Assembly: GCF_000764225.1 (NCBI RefSeq)
Contig: NZ_JQED01000015.1
Coordinates: forward strand, 248,001-312,000
Direction of reading: 5' to 3'
DNA from: Colwellia psychrerythraea
Lineage (GTDB): Bacteria; Pseudomonadota; Gammaproteobacteria; Enterobacterales; Alteromonadaceae
DNA length: 64,000 bases
The position numbers and the translations under genes were made by a program. Below the pieces are notes generated by a model, which did no database searches, was not told the DNA's origin, and was given only the letters and a program-made list of their open reading frames with translations. This document shows, piece by piece, positions 54,808-64,000 of this stretch (positions are counted from its first letter, which is position 1; each line of letters starts with the position of its first letter).

Positions 54808-54893
54808 TGGTATTATTAACCACTAAGATAACTGAAAATAGTGTTGATTTATCTTTCTTAACTTTTACTACACAATTTAAACAGAGCGCATAA
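54807..54893 (+). CDS. Possible small protein between sapC and sapD (28 codons)
   Basis: An ATG overlapping the sapC stop (TAATG) is preceded by AAGGA at a good distance and opens a frame of 28 codons (begins MVLLTTKITENS, ends QFKQSA), which stops 9 nt before the sapD ATG. It has no recognisable domain or membrane segment. It may be a real small protein or a coupling leader that carries ribosomes across the 95-nt gap. Confidence 0.4.
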   Translation: MVLLTTKITENSVDLSFLTFTTQFKQSA

Positions 54894-54902
54894 GTAGAGC
54901 TT

Positions 54903-55937
54903 ATGAATTTACTCGACATTCGAAATTTATCCATCGAACTTGATACACCCAGTGGTCGTGTCTTGGCCGTAGATAGGGTCAGCTTATCAATTAAAGAAGG
55001 AGAAGTGCGAGGGTTAGTGGGTGAATCTGGCTCTGGAAAGTCACTTCTAGCGCAAGCAATTATAGGCGTTTTAGAAGACAAGTGGCATGTCCATGCTGAC
55101 CGATTTCATTGGCGAGGAATCGATTTATTACGGCTAAGTATTGATGAGCGTAAAGCCCTTTTATGCCGTGATATTGCGATGATATTCCAAGAGCCTATGA
55201 GTTGCCTTGACCCAACCACTTTAATAGGTGAACAACTAAGTGAAGCGATTAATACCTCTCAGCTAACAGGGTATTTTTGGCAACGTAAAAAACAACGCAA
55301 AGAAGCGGTCATAAAGTTACTACATAAAGTTGGGATTAAAAAGCATGATCAATGCATTAATAGTTATCCCCATCAACTGACCGAAGCTATTTGTCAGCGC
55401 GTTATGATAGCGATAGCCCTGGCAGGTAGACCTATATTACTGATTGCAGATGAGCCTACAGCGGCTATGGAGAGTACAACCCAAGGGCAAATTTTTAGGC
55501 TATTAGCTAATTTAAATCAATTAAAGAATATGTCTATTTTATTGATCAGCCATGACTTAGAAAACCTAACTCACTGGACAAATACCATCACCGTTATGTA
55601 TAGCGGTCAATTTGTTGAAGCGGGTAGTACAGAACAGATATTCAACAAACCTATGCATCCTTATACGCGCGCTTTAGTTGATAGTAGTACCAAGGCCAAT
55701 TTGCAGTTACCTAGTAAATCAAGACTCATGACTTTACCAGGTAGTATCCCTGTACTTCAACATTTACCAATAGGCTGTCGACTTGGTCCTAGGTGCCCAA
55801 GAGCACAACAAAGCTGTGTATCTGCACCCAAGGTGAGTAACTTTCATGGCCATAAAGTTAGCTGTCACTTTCCTTTGCTAAGAGAACCTGGAAAAAAAGA
55901 ATCAATAAAACACAAAACTGTAAAGGGAAAAAGATAA
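54903..55937 (+). CDS. sapD: SapD ABC ATPase
   Basis: A 344-residue ATPase of the DppD/OppD type. Walker A GESGSGKS (about 41-48), Walker [14 protein letters not shown]-loop SHD and the C-terminal four-Cys region ([14 protein letters not shown], later CH). The usual ABC signature LSGG reads as [10 protein letters not shown], a degenerate form typical of SapD. It energises SapBC together with SapF. Confidence 0.94.
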   Translation: MNLLDIRNLSIELDTPSGRVLAVDRVSLSIKEGEVRGLVGESGSGKSLLAQAIIGVLEDKWHVHADRFHWRGIDLLRLSIDERKALLCRDIAMIFQEPMSCLDPTTLIGEQLSEAINTSQLTGYFWQRKKQRKEAVIKLLHKVGIKKHDQCINSYPHQLTEAICQRVMIAIALAGRPILLIADEPTAAMESTTQGQIFRLLANLNQLKNMSILLISHDLENLTHWTNTITVMYSGQFVEAGSTEQIFNKPMHPYTRALVDSSTKANLQLPSKSRLMTLPGSIPVLQHLPIGCRLGPRCPRAQQSCVSAPKVSNFHGHKVSCHFPLLREPGKKESIKHKTVKGKR

Positions 55938-55938
55938 C

Positions 55939-56715
55939 ATGAGTGTTTTATTAGATGTTAAAGACATCACAAAGTCATTCAAACTTAAAGGCCACTGGTA
56001 TCATAAACGGAAGTTTAACGCTTTATCACCATTATCCTTTACAATTGAAGCCAAAAAAACCTTAGCAATAGTTGGCGAAACAGGCTCAGGTAAATCAACC
56101 TTAGCGAAGATATTAGTTGGTGCAGAAACTCCAACTACTGGTGAAATTTACCTCAATGGTCAGTTGTTACAGAACCAGCATTTTAAGCAAAGATGTCAGC
56201 ATATCAGGATGATATTCCAAGACTCTGGTACCACATTAAACCCTAGCCTAACTATTAAAGAGTTACTTGATGAGCCGCTGATACTTAATACTGTATTAAA
56301 CGAAAAGCAGCGCAATCAACTTATTCGTACTACTTTGCAAAAAGTAGGTTTGCTTGGCGATCATATGAATTTTTACCCTCATATGTTCTCAGGTGGGCAA
56401 AAACAAAGAATATCCCTTGCCAGAGCCATTATTTTACAACCTCAAGTTATCATCCTAGATGAAGCCCTTGCAGCCCTAGATCCTTCCTTACGCTCGCAAA
56501 TGATTAATTTGCTACTCGATTTGCAGCAACAGATGGGGTTAGCGTATATTTTGATTTCTCACAACTTAGGTATTGTTCGACATTTCAGTGATGATGTAAT
56601 GATAATGTCACAAGGTGAAGTGGTTGAATCAGGAAAAACCATAGAAGTCATGCGAAACCCTCGTCATAAAATGACACAGAAGTTAATGATGAGCCAGAAT
56701 TTTCAGCTTAAATAA
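55939..56715 (+). CDS. sapF: SapF ABC ATPase
   Basis: A 258-residue ATPase of the DppF/OppF type with Walker A GETGSGKS, signature FSGGQKQRISLARA, Walker B VIILDEALAALD and H-loop SHN. It starts 1 nt after sapD and is the last gene of the pspF-sap unit. Confidence 0.95.
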   Translation: MSVLLDVKDITKSFKLKGHWYHKRKFNALSPLSFTIEAKKTLAIVGETGSGKSTLAKILVGAETPTTGEIYLNGQLLQNQHFKQRCQHIRMIFQDSGTTLNPSLTIKELLDEPLILNTVLNEKQRNQLIRTTLQKVGLLGDHMNFYPHMFSGGQKQRISLARAIILQPQVIILDEALAALDPSLRSQMINLLLDLQQQMGLAYILISHNLGIVRHFSDDVMIMSQGEVVESGKTIEVMRNPRHKMTQKLMMSQNFQLK

Positions 56716-57003
56716 CATACAAAGTCATACACTACACTTCTACAAAAATGCTGATTAACCAGAACTCGGTTTAAGATATATTTAGCCCATTGAAACATCC
56801 ACATAAACTATTCCGATGAGTTTCTGGCTTGATAGTTTTCCTTAATTCAAGCTAAATTTCGCGTCAATAGCAAGTCTATTGCAAGTAAACTTAACGTAGA
56901 AGTTAGGAAAAATAGCTGCTAGATAAACATTTGTTAAGCCGAGTTCAGTTTGATTAACTTAATTTACACCTTTTAGCTTATGCTCTATTGATAAATAAGG
57001 CAC
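56716..57003. other. Gap between sapF and ppiD
   Basis: About 290 nt between convergent genes. Apart from the terminator at its right end I see no gene, repeat or RNA. Confidence 0.5.
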
Positions 57004-57041
57004 AAAAAAACCAATAGTAGGTTACTACTATTGGTTTTTTA
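57004..57041. terminator. Bidirectional terminator between sapF and ppiD
   Basis: A perfect 16-bp stem (57005-57020 with 57025-57040, loop GTTA) starts with six A and ends with six T, so it works on both strands. Confidence 0.92.
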
Positions 57042-57071
57042 GTTGCCAAATGCGACTAATGGTATTACTTG

Positions 57072-58988
57072 TTAGTAAACAGCTACGGGCTCAGCAACTT
57101 GCTTACGGGTAATTTTAGCACCTACCTTTAATGAATTAACAAAACTTTGGTAAGCAGACTGCGCTAACTGAGAAGTCTGTTGTTGGGCTAAGTTAGGGTT
57201 AGCAGCAGTTTCATTTACACCTACAGCCGTAACTTCAACAAGGGCGAGATCGCCATTACTTAATGCAACAGTTGATGCGGAAATAACGCCACTAACAGGA
57301 TGGGGTAGAACAAATGCTGCGCGGCTGATACTTTGATCAATTTCAGGGCTATAACGAGCAACATTCACTTTGCTAACAAAACTTGTATTAAGCGCTGTAA
57401 GTTGTGCTGAAATATCTGTTCCAGCATTATAGTCTGCTAATAATGAGTCAACTGTCTGTTGAGCTTTCTCAGTAGCCTTTTGATTAACTAAAATGTCTTT
57501 AATTTGCACTTCAACTTCAGATAAAGGCTTAACGCTAGCTTCTTGCAAAGTGTTAAGACGTAAAACAATAGCTACATCATCATTCACTTCAATCAAGTCA
57601 GAGTTCATATTATCTTGCAAAACTATATCTGAGAAAGCTGCTTCAATTACTTTAGCTTGATCAAAAGGAGCTGAGTTGCCAGCACGTAATAACCAAGGAG
57701 AGGTTTGAATAGTAGCATTTACCTCAGCTGCAGCGTCTTCTAAGCTATCAGGAAACTCAAAGCTGATGCGAGCCATTTCTTGCTGCAAAGCAAAGAATTT
57801 TTCTTGTGCTTGATCATTACTCAACTTAATACGTAAGTCAGCTTGTATGTCGGCTAAATCTTGTACAACTTCTTCTTTATAATCAGTTAACTTCAGAACA
57901 TGATAACCAAAGCTAGTTTTAACCAATGGACTAATGTCACCAACTTTAGTCAATGCTAACGCAGCTTCATCAAAACTTTCTTCCATTACGCCCGGCTCTA
58001 ACCATTCTAAATCACCACCATTCTCGCCACTAAAAGTATCATTTGACACTTCTTTAGCAAGTACTGCAAAATCTTCACCTTGTTCAAGGCGACTCAGTAC
58101 TGCTTGGGCTTGAGTTTTCGCTGTTTCATCATCAGTATCTCCATCACTAAACTCAATAAGAATATGTGAAATACGACGTTGCGCTGCTTCAATATAACTA
58201 GCTGAGTTTTCTTGATAATAGTTAGCGATATCAGCATCAGTAACTTTAATGTCTTTAGCAAGATCAGCAACATTTAAACTAATATAGTCCACTTTTACCT
58301 GTTCTTTATTTTGAAAGCGAGCTTGATTTGCTAAGTAGTAACTATTTACTTCTTCTTCAGTCAATTCGATCGTTGCTTTAAATTGCTGTGCAGAAACGGT
58401 AGCAAATCGAATATCACGTGTTTGATTTTGTAACGCAAGCTGCAATTTCTCTTGGTAAGGCAAACTAAATTCAGTAGAAATCAATGCTTGGCTTAATTGA
58501 CGACGTGTCATTTCTACACGAAGGTAATCTCGAAAGTCAGAAGATTGGAAAAAACCCGCTTGATTGATAATGGCTAAATAGCGATTATTATCAAAAGCGC
58601 CATCAACTTGAAATTCAGGCATCTTACGGATAGTTTCTTTCAAACGAAGGTCAGATACACGAATAGCAAGAGCTTCGCTATTTTGATCAATCAACTTTTC
58701 GTTAATTAAGTTATCTAAAACACCTTGGCGAAAGTTAGCCATGTAATTAGCATCATTTGACAAGGTATCAAACATTTCACCAAACTGCTGCGCCATACGA
58801 CCACGCTGCGCTTGATAAGCTTTGTTAAATGCCTGTTGGCTAATAGCCTCACCATTTACCGTTGCTACTGACGTATCAACTGAATTGGTATAAGATCCAA
58901 CACCAGCAACAGCAAAGGTTAGGATAATCAAACCAAGAATAATTTTGGCAGTTAATCCCTGCGATTTTTCACGAATATCTTCTAACAT
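57072..58988 (-). CDS. ppiD: Peptidyl-prolyl isomerase / chaperone PpiD
   Basis: A 638-residue inner-membrane-anchored periplasmic chaperone: one N-terminal helix (KIILGLIILTFAVAGVGSY), a SurA-like chaperone domain, a parvulin domain around residues 265-360 (RRISHILIEF, then FGYHVLKLTDY) and a C-terminal domain. It assists outer-membrane and secreted protein folding. The hupB-ppiD order is that of E. coli. Confidence 0.95.
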   Translation of the reverse strand: MLEDIREKSQGLTAKIILGLIILTFAVAGVGSYTNSVDTSVATVNGEAISQQAFNKAYQAQRGRMAQQFGEMFDTLSNDANYMANFRQGVLDNLINEKLIDQNSEALAIRVSDLRLKETIRKMPEFQVDGAFDNNRYLAIINQAGFFQSSDFRDYLRVEMTRRQLSQALISTEFSLPYQEKLQLALQNQTRDIRFATVSAQQFKATIELTEEEVNSYYLANQARFQNKEQVKVDYISLNVADLAKDIKVTDADIANYYQENSASYIEAAQRRISHILIEFSDGDTDDETAKTQAQAVLSRLEQGEDFAVLAKEVSNDTFSGENGGDLEWLEPGVMEESFDEAALALTKVGDISPLVKTSFGYHVLKLTDYKEEVVQDLADIQADLRIKLSNDQAQEKFFALQQEMARISFEFPDSLEDAAAEVNATIQTSPWLLRAGNSAPFDQAKVIEAAFSDIVLQDNMNSDLIEVNDDVAIVLRLNTLQEASVKPLSEVEVQIKDILVNQKATEKAQQTVDSLLADYNAGTDISAQLTALNTSFVSKVNVARYSPEIDQSISRAAFVLPHPVSGVISASTVALSNGDLALVEVTAVGVNETAANPNLAQQQTSQLAQSAYQSFVNSLKVGAKITRKQVAEPVAVY

Positions 58989-59143
58989 TTATTTCTCTTT
59001 TTTTATGCCTAAAATTACTAGACTTAAGTGTCTTTAAACTAACGTTGCTCGCGATTTTAACAGATGATTAGCATTGCTTGAAGCACAACATGAGCTAAAA
59101 GCAAATTTATTATAAAGTTTTACTTTTTACTTAAAGTCAAAAG

Positions 59144-59170
59144 TAAAAAACCACCTAATAAGGTGGTTTC
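59144..59170 (-). terminator. Terminator after hupB
   Basis: AAACCACCT (59148-59156) and AGGTGGTTT (59161-59169) form a 9-bp stem with a 4-nt loop. On the minus strand TTT follows, 34 nt after the hupB stop. Confidence 0.85.
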
Positions 59171-59202
59171 TAATACGCGGTATAACTCAGTCCAAGTGAA
59201 GA

Positions 59203-59475
59203 CTAGTTACATGCGTCTTTTAATGCTTTACCAGCTTTGAAAGATGGGATCTTTGCAGCTGCAATTTGGATAGTAGCACCCGTTTGTGGGTTACGACCAG
59301 TACGAGCAGCACGGTCACGTACAGAGAAAGTACCAAAACCAACAAGAGCAACTTGCTCGCCATCTTTTAATTCATCAGTTACAGCGCCAATAAATGAATC
59401 TAATGCACGACCCGCAGCAGCTTTTGAAATGTCTGCACCAGCAGCAATTTTCTCGATTAGTTGAGATTTATTCAC
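59203..59475 (-). CDS. hupB: DNA-binding protein HU-beta
   Basis: A 90-residue HU protein, standard in length and sequence ([32 protein letters not shown]). A nucleoid-architecture protein that bends DNA. It lies between lon and ppiD as in enterobacteria. Confidence 0.97.
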   Translation of the reverse strand: MNKSQLIEKIAAGADISKAAAGRALDSFIGAVTDELKDGEQVALVGFGTFSVRDRAARTGRNPQTGATIQIAAAKIPSFKAGKALKDACN

Positions 59476-59720
59476 AATGTATACCCCTTCAATTGTTATT
59501 ATGCAACGCTATCCTTTTTAATAATGTATCCATTCAAAATTAGATTTTGTTTGATTACTTGAAGCGTTGAGTTTAGAAAATATTTTGCTCTCTAGTCCCC
59601 ACCAATTCATCTATATAACATAGGGAGTAAGGGGTCTAGCGATATAAGCGTAGTTAACTTACCATAGTTTCAGCGTTTGAAAAGCGAAAATTGCTTTTTT
59701 TTGCAATATTTCTAGCTTTT

Positions 59721-59757
59721 TTGGCCTTTTTTGATACAAATCATCAAAATAGGCCAA
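59721..59757. repeat. Hairpin downstream of lon
   Basis: TTGGCC...TTTTGAT (59721-59735) pairs with ATCAAAA...AGGCCAA (59743-59757). On the minus strand no T-run follows, so it may be a processing or weak termination signal after lon. A second small inverted repeat, ATTGC/GCAAT, adjoins it. Confidence 0.4.
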
Positions 59758-59769
59758 GCTTTAAGCTAA

Positions 59770-62118
59770 TTATTTTTCTACTTTCCATTGTTCTACAGGC
59801 TGTTCAAGCGCTAGAGCCAATACATCATCAATCCATTTTACAGGATGAATTGACAATTCGGCTTTAACATTTTCAGGAATTTCTTGTAAATCACGTTCAT
59901 TTTCATGCGGTATAATAACTGTTTTTATTCCACCGCGATGTGCAGCAAGTAATTTCTCTTTTAAACCGCCTATAGCTAATACTTCACCTCGAAGAGTTAT
60001 TTCACCTGTCATAGCAACATCTGCTTTGACCGGATTACCTGTTAGGCTTGACACTAATGCAGTACACATTCCAACCCCTGCACTAGGGCCATCTTTAGGA
60101 GTTGCGCCTTCTGGAACATGAACATGGATGTCTCGTTTTTCATAGAAATCTTCGTTAATACGAAGCTTCTCTGTACGACTACGAACGACAGTCATCGCTG
60201 CTTGGATTGACTCCTGCATAACATCACCTAGAGAACCGGTATAGGTTAGTTTACCTTTACCTGGCACTGAAGCGGTTTCTATAGTAAGTAATTCTCCGCC
60301 AACCTGGGTCCAAGCTAAACCGGTAACTAAACCTACTCGATTCTTATCATCTGCTTTACCGTAATCAAAACGTTGCACACCTAAAAACTCACTAAGGTTT
60401 TCTTGGTTAACTGTCACTTTACTTAATTTTTTATCAAGTAAAATAGACTTCACTGCTTTACGACATAACTTAGATATTTCGCGCTCTAAACTACGTACAC
60501 CAGCTTCACGCGTGTAATAACGAATGATACCTACGATTGCACTGTCATCAATATCTATTTCTTTAGCTTTTAAGCCGTTTCGCTCAATTTGCTTATTAAC
60601 AAGATGATTACGTGCAATATTAAGTTTTTCATCTTCTGTATAACCTGATAGACGTATAACTTCCATACGATCTAATAACGGCCCAGGAATATCCATACTA
60701 TTTGACGTAGCGACAAACATGACGTCAGATAAATCGTAATCAACTTCTAAATAATGATCATTGAAAGTCGTATTTTGCTCTGGATCTAAAACTTCAAGTA
60801 ATGCAGATGCCGGATCTCCGCGCATATCTGAAGCCATTTTGTCAATTTCATCTAGTAAGAAAAGTGGATTCTTAACACCTACTTTCGATATTTTTTGAAT
60901 TAACTTACCCGGCAAGGATCCTATATAGGTGCGTCTATGCCCGCGAATTTCAGCTTCATCACGGACACCACCTAAGGCCATTCGAACATATTTACGCCCA
61001 GTAGATTTAGCTATTGATTGACCCAAAGAGGTTTTACCAACACCTGGAGGTCCTACTAAACACAAAATAGGGCCTTTTAGCTGGCTTACTCGTTGCTGTA
61101 CGGCCAAGTACTCTAAAATGCGTTCTTTTACTTTATCTAATCCATAATGGTCTTTATCAAGCACTTCTTGAGCAAGCGAAAGGTTACGCTTTAATTTACT
61201 ACGTTTTTTCCAAGGCACATTTATCATGCAATCTATGTAGCTACGTACTACAGTTGCCTCAGCAGACATAGGTGACATCATTTTGAGCTTTTGGAATTCG
61301 GCTAGTGTCTTTTCCTTTGCTTCAGCAGGCATTTGCGCATCTTCAATTCGCTTAGCCATTTGCTCAAGCTCATCAGGAGTTTCTTCACCTTCATTCAATT
61401 CTTTTTGAATGGCTTTCATTTGCTCATTCAAATAATAATCGCGTTGACTTTTTTCCATTTGCTTTTTAACACGAGTACGAATTTTCTTTTCAACTTGAAG
61501 TAAGTCGATCTCACCTTCCATTAATGCCATTAAATGCTCTAAACGAACATTAACATCTATAATTTCTAATATTTTTTGTTTGTCTGCCAATTTTAATGGC
61601 ATGTGAGCAGCCATGGTATCTGCAAGTTGCTCTGCATCATCGATACCTGATACCGAAGTGAGTACTTCAGGTGGTATTTTTTTATTGAGTTTGACATACC
61701 CTTCAAACTGAGAAATAGCTGAACGAATTAATACTTCAATATCATCGGTAAGTTCTGCATTCACATCCACATATTCAATTTCAGCACTGAAGTACTCTTC
61801 CGTTTCAACAAATTTATTTATTGTTGCGCGTTGCGCCCCTTCCACCAGTACTTTTACAGTACCGTCGGGAAGTTTTAGCATTTGCAAAATAGTGGCAACA
61901 GTACCTGTACTGTATACATCTTCAGCAGAAGGGTCATCAATAGCAGCATCTTTTTGTGCGACAAGAAATACTTGTTTATCGTTTTCCATGGCTAAATCTA
62001 AACAACGGATTGACTTCTCACGACCAACAAAAAGTGGAATAACCATTTGCGGGTAAACAACAACATCTCTTAAGGCTAAAACGGGGATCTCAACGACACC
62101 AGATAATTCTTTACTCAT
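59770..62118 (-). CDS. lon: ATP-dependent protease Lon
   Basis: A 782-residue Lon with the N-terminal substrate domain, AAA+ module ([11 protein letters not shown]) and the Ser-Lys protease: catalytic S679 (DGPSAGVG) and K722 (GGLKEKL), the same numbering as in E. coli. It degrades misfolded and regulatory proteins. A sigma-32-type promoter lies upstream, fitting its heat-shock control. Confidence 0.97.
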   Translation of the reverse strand: MSKELSGVVEIPVLALRDVVVYPQMVIPLFVGREKSIRCLDLAMENDKQVFLVAQKDAAIDDPSAEDVYSTGTVATILQMLKLPDGTVKVLVEGAQRATINKFVETEEYFSAEIEYVDVNAELTDDIEVLIRSAISQFEGYVKLNKKIPPEVLTSVSGIDDAEQLADTMAAHMPLKLADKQKILEIIDVNVRLEHLMALMEGEIDLLQVEKKIRTRVKKQMEKSQRDYYLNEQMKAIQKELNEGEETPDELEQMAKRIEDAQMPAEAKEKTLAEFQKLKMMSPMSAEATVVRSYIDCMINVPWKKRSKLKRNLSLAQEVLDKDHYGLDKVKERILEYLAVQQRVSQLKGPILCLVGPPGVGKTSLGQSIAKSTGRKYVRMALGGVRDEAEIRGHRRTYIGSLPGKLIQKISKVGVKNPLFLLDEIDKMASDMRGDPASALLEVLDPEQNTTFNDHYLEVDYDLSDVMFVATSNSMDIPGPLLDRMEVIRLSGYTEDEKLNIARNHLVNKQIERNGLKAKEIDIDDSAIVGIIRYYTREAGVRSLEREISKLCRKAVKSILLDKKLSKVTVNQENLSEFLGVQRFDYGKADDKNRVGLVTGLAWTQVGGELLTIETASVPGKGKLTYTGSLGDVMQESIQAAMTVVRSRTEKLRINEDFYEKRDIHVHVPEGATPKDGPSAGVGMCTALVSSLTGNPVKADVAMTGEITLRGEVLAIGGLKEKLLAAHRGGIKTVIIPHENERDLQEIPENVKAELSIHPVKWIDDVLALALEQPVEQWKVEK

Positions 62119-62174
62119 TGGCTACTCTTTTTGGGAATTGTTTAAATTGATAGAAAAATAAAGCTATAGAATCT

Positions 62175-62202
62175 ATATGGGGCTAGGCTGTTAACTTTCA
62201 AC
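62175..62202 (-). promoter_or_regulatory. Sigma-32 (heat-shock) promoter of lon
   Basis: Minus strand: GTTGAAA at 62202-62196, a 13-nt spacer, then CCCCATAT at 62182-62175. This closely follows the RpoH consensus CTTGAAA-N13-CCCCATnT and is about 60 nt upstream of the lon ATG. Confidence 0.8.
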
Positions 62203-62265
62203 AAGAGATAAAAAATAAAGCACTAAACATACTCATTATTAAGTAATTAAGTGTAACTCATGGAT

Positions 62266-62325
62266 CAAAAAAGCCTCAAACAGTAAGTCATTATTATCGG
62301 TAATAATGGCTTACTGTTTGAGGCT
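62266..62325 (-). terminator. Long-stem terminator after clpX
   Basis: A 24-bp stem (62273-62296 with 62301-62324, one wobble, 4-nt loop) is followed on the minus strand by TTTTTT. It begins about 40 nt after the clpX stop. Confidence 0.92.
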
Positions 62326-62364
62326 AATATACTTAAAGCCAAACTTTACATCAAGGTGTCATAG

Positions 62365-63639
62365 TTACTCAGAAGCAGCTTGTTCTTGCTTGCTATCATA
62401 AATAACAATCGGTTTACTCTCACCTTTGATTGTATTTTCATCTACAACTATTTTGCTAACATTTTCCATCGACGGTAATTCATACATGGTATCAAGCAAA
62501 ACAGCTTCAACTATAGAACGCAAGCCGCGAGCACCTGTTTTTCGGTCCATTGCTTTACGAGCGATAGCATGTAAAGCATCAGCTCTAAACTCTAACTCTA
62601 CATTTTCCATATCAAAAAGTGCAGTAAATTGTTTAGTTAATGCATTCTTGGGCTCTTGTAGTATTTGAATAAGAGCAGCTTCATCTAATTCACGTAATGT
62701 TGCTAACACAGGTAAACGACCGATGAATTCAGGAATTAAACCGTATTTAACTAAATCTTGTGGTTCAACATCAGCTAAACGATCAGTTAAAGATACTTCT
62801 TGATCTTTGCCACGCACTTCAGCACCAAAACCAATACCAGTACCGGTATGATTGCGTTGTTCAACAACTTTGTCTAATCCTGCAAATGCCCCACCACAAA
62901 TAAAGAGTATTTTAGATGTATCTACCTGCAAAAACTCTTGTTGAGGGTGCTTACGACCACCTTGAGGTGGCACCGACGCGACAGTACCTTCAATAAGCTT
63001 TAATAATGCTTGTTGAACACCTTCACCTGATACATCACGGGTTATCGATGGATTGTCTGACTTGCGTGATATTTTATCGATTTCATCAATATAAACGATA
63101 CCACGTTGTGCTTTTTCTACATCGTAGTCACATTTTTGCAATAATTTTTGAATGATGTTCTCAACATCTTCGCCCACATAGCCAGCTTCAGTTAATGTCG
63201 TTGCATCCGCCATAGTAAATGGCACATCTAATAAACGAGCAAGGGTCTGCGCTAATAATGTTTTACCACTACCTGTTGGGCCTATAAGTAAGATATTACT
63301 TTTACCAAGCTCAACGCCATTATGATTATCACCATTGCGCAAGCGTTTATAGTGATTATAAACAGCAACAGCTAACACTTTTTTAGCATGCTCTTGACCA
63401 ATAACATAATCATCAAGACTTTCACGTATCTCGATAGGAGAAGGTAATGCTTCTTTACTTTCTTTTGGCGAAATTTCAGAAATTTCTTCGCGAATAATGT
63501 CATTACATAACTCTACACATTCATCACAAACAAAGACTGATGGGCCAGCAATTAATTTACGCACCTCATGTTGGCTTTTGCCACAAAATGAGCAGTAAAG
63601 TAATTTACCATTATCGCCACCACTTTTAATATCGGTCAT
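62365..63639 (-). CDS. clpX: ClpX ATPase / unfoldase
   Basis: A 424-residue AAA+ unfoldase. The N-terminal zinc domain (CSFCGK...CDECVELC) is followed by Walker A GPTGSGKT, Walker B YIDEIDKI, and the pore and sensor regions with the ClpP-binding IGF loop (TGIGFGAEV). It feeds unfolded substrates to ClpP, encoded 75 nt upstream. Confidence 0.97.
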   Translation of the reverse strand: MTDIKSGGDNGKLLYCSFCGKSQHEVRKLIAGPSVFVCDECVELCNDIIREEISEISPKESKEALPSPIEIRESLDDYVIGQEHAKKVLAVAVYNHYKRLRNGDNHNGVELGKSNILLIGPTGSGKTLLAQTLARLLDVPFTMADATTLTEAGYVGEDVENIIQKLLQKCDYDVEKAQRGIVYIDEIDKISRKSDNPSITRDVSGEGVQQALLKLIEGTVASVPPQGGRKHPQQEFLQVDTSKILFICGGAFAGLDKVVEQRNHTGTGIGFGAEVRGKDQEVSLTDRLADVEPQDLVKYGLIPEFIGRLPVLATLRELDEAALIQILQEPKNALTKQFTALFDMENVELEFRADALHAIARKAMDRKTGARGLRSIVEAVLLDTMYELPSMENVSKIVVDENTIKGESKPIVIYDSKQEQAASE

Positions 63640-63714
63640 GCCCTACCTCTAAACTTTTAATACCAATAAATCCATTTATTACTCAATCTATACCGCTAAG
63701 TATACACCGAAATC

Positions 63715-64000
63715 CTATTTATCGTTACGTTGTTCTAATATGGAGTCTACTAATCCATATTCAACCGCTGCTTCTGCACTTAAAAAATTATCTCTGTCTG
63801 TATCTTGAGATACTTGCTCTAAGGTCTGCCCTGTATGCTCAGCCATTAACTTATTCAGTTTTTCTTTTATGAATAATATCTCTTTCGCATGTATTTCAAA
63901 ATCTGAAGCTTGGCCTTGAAAACCGCCTAAAGGCTGATGAATCATTACTCGAGCATTTGGCAAACAATAACGTTTACCTTTTTCACCACCTGACAATAAA
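63715..64000 (-). CDS. clpP: ClpP protease subunit (3' part, runs off the window)
   Basis: The C-terminal 94 or so residues of Clp[26 protein letters not shown] with the catalytic His, then [23 protein letters not shown] with the catalytic Asp. The start and active-site Ser lie beyond position 64000. The frame is open to the window edge. clpP-clpX order is conserved. Confidence 0.95.
   Translation of the reverse strand, partial: LLSGGEKGKRYCLPNARVMIHQPLGGFQGQASDFEIHAKEILFIKEKLNKLMAEHTGQTLEQVSQDTDRDNFLSAEAAVEYGLVDSILEQRNDK

Noticed and set aside
1..64000. Search for insertion sequences, prophage genes, integrases, tRNA or rRNA genes
   Set aside because: I saw no transposase, integrase, tRNA cloverleaf or rRNA segment; the only RNA gene I can support firmly is the SRP RNA.

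Overview
The window looks like chromosomal DNA of a marine gammaproteobacterium of the order Alteromonadales, most likely a Colwellia or Thalassotalea relative. This rests on low GC content, the mix of housekeeping genes (clpP-clpX-lon-hupB-ppiD, apt-dnaX-ybaB, tyrR-ycjF-ycjX-psp-pspF-sap), several large TonB-dependent receptors, a TonB2-type energy-transducing operon, and a beta-glucan degradation locus joined to tryptophan-halogenase-like genes. The genus call is an inference, since no rRNA or tRNA gene is visible.

Layout. (1) 1-6.7 kb: accessory cluster of two flavin-dependent halogenase-like proteins around a SapC-family protein and a JmjC/cupin-like protein, then a secreted polysaccharide deacetylase and a small protein with an Rx4H motif suggestive of a HEPN RNase. 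(2) 6.7-18.7 kb: beta-glucan (laminarin-type) utilisation locus with two divergent arms. The minus arm is gluP-like MFS transporter, GH3 lipoprotein and GH16 lipoprotein. The plus arm is GH1 beta-glucosidase, two GPH-type sugar symporters, a LacI-family regulator and glucokinase. LacI-type palindromes lie between the arms. (3) 18.8-24.5 kb: ybaB, dnaX (with a complete programmed -1 frameshift cassette), apt, a single-domain response regulator, a YehS-like protein, a YbaK-like deacylase, and an orphan Cys-rich repeat protein resembling the HvfA family of modified metallophore peptides. (4) 24.7-38.2 kb: TonB2 operon (DUF3450, TtpC-like MotA/TolQ, ExbB, ExbD, TonB, TPR protein) and two TonB-dependent receptors that share near-identical promoter, leader, ribosome-binding region and signal peptide; priC and a ComFB-like gene sit between the receptors. 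(5) 38.2-45.5 kb: a 1.1-kb gene-free stretch, the 4.5S SRP RNA gene, a DUF3014 protein, and phenylalanine/tyrosine catabolism genes (maiA, fahA, tyrR, phhB, phhA). (6) 45.7-56.7 kb: ycjF-ycjX, pspABC, divergent pspF that runs directly into sapABCDF. (7) 57-64 kb: ppiD, hupB, lon (with a good sigma-32 promoter), clpX and the 3' part of clpP, all on the minus strand.

How the parts work together. The GH16 enzyme would cut beta-1,3-glucan at the cell envelope, GH3 would trim the oligosaccharides, transporters would import glucose and small glucosides, GH1 would finish hydrolysis and glucokinase would feed glycolysis, all plausibly under the LacI repressor. The TonB2 operon would power outer-membrane receptors such as the two encoded beside it. 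The Psp genes, sap transporter, PpiD, Lon and Clp proteins form envelope and protein-quality functions.

The less ordinary items are the orphan HvfA-like repeat protein with no modifying enzyme nearby, the dnaX frameshift cassette, the twin receptor leaders, the paired divergent halogenases, a 28-codon ORF between sapC and sapD, and a strongly structured non-coding stretch upstream of the SRP RNA gene.
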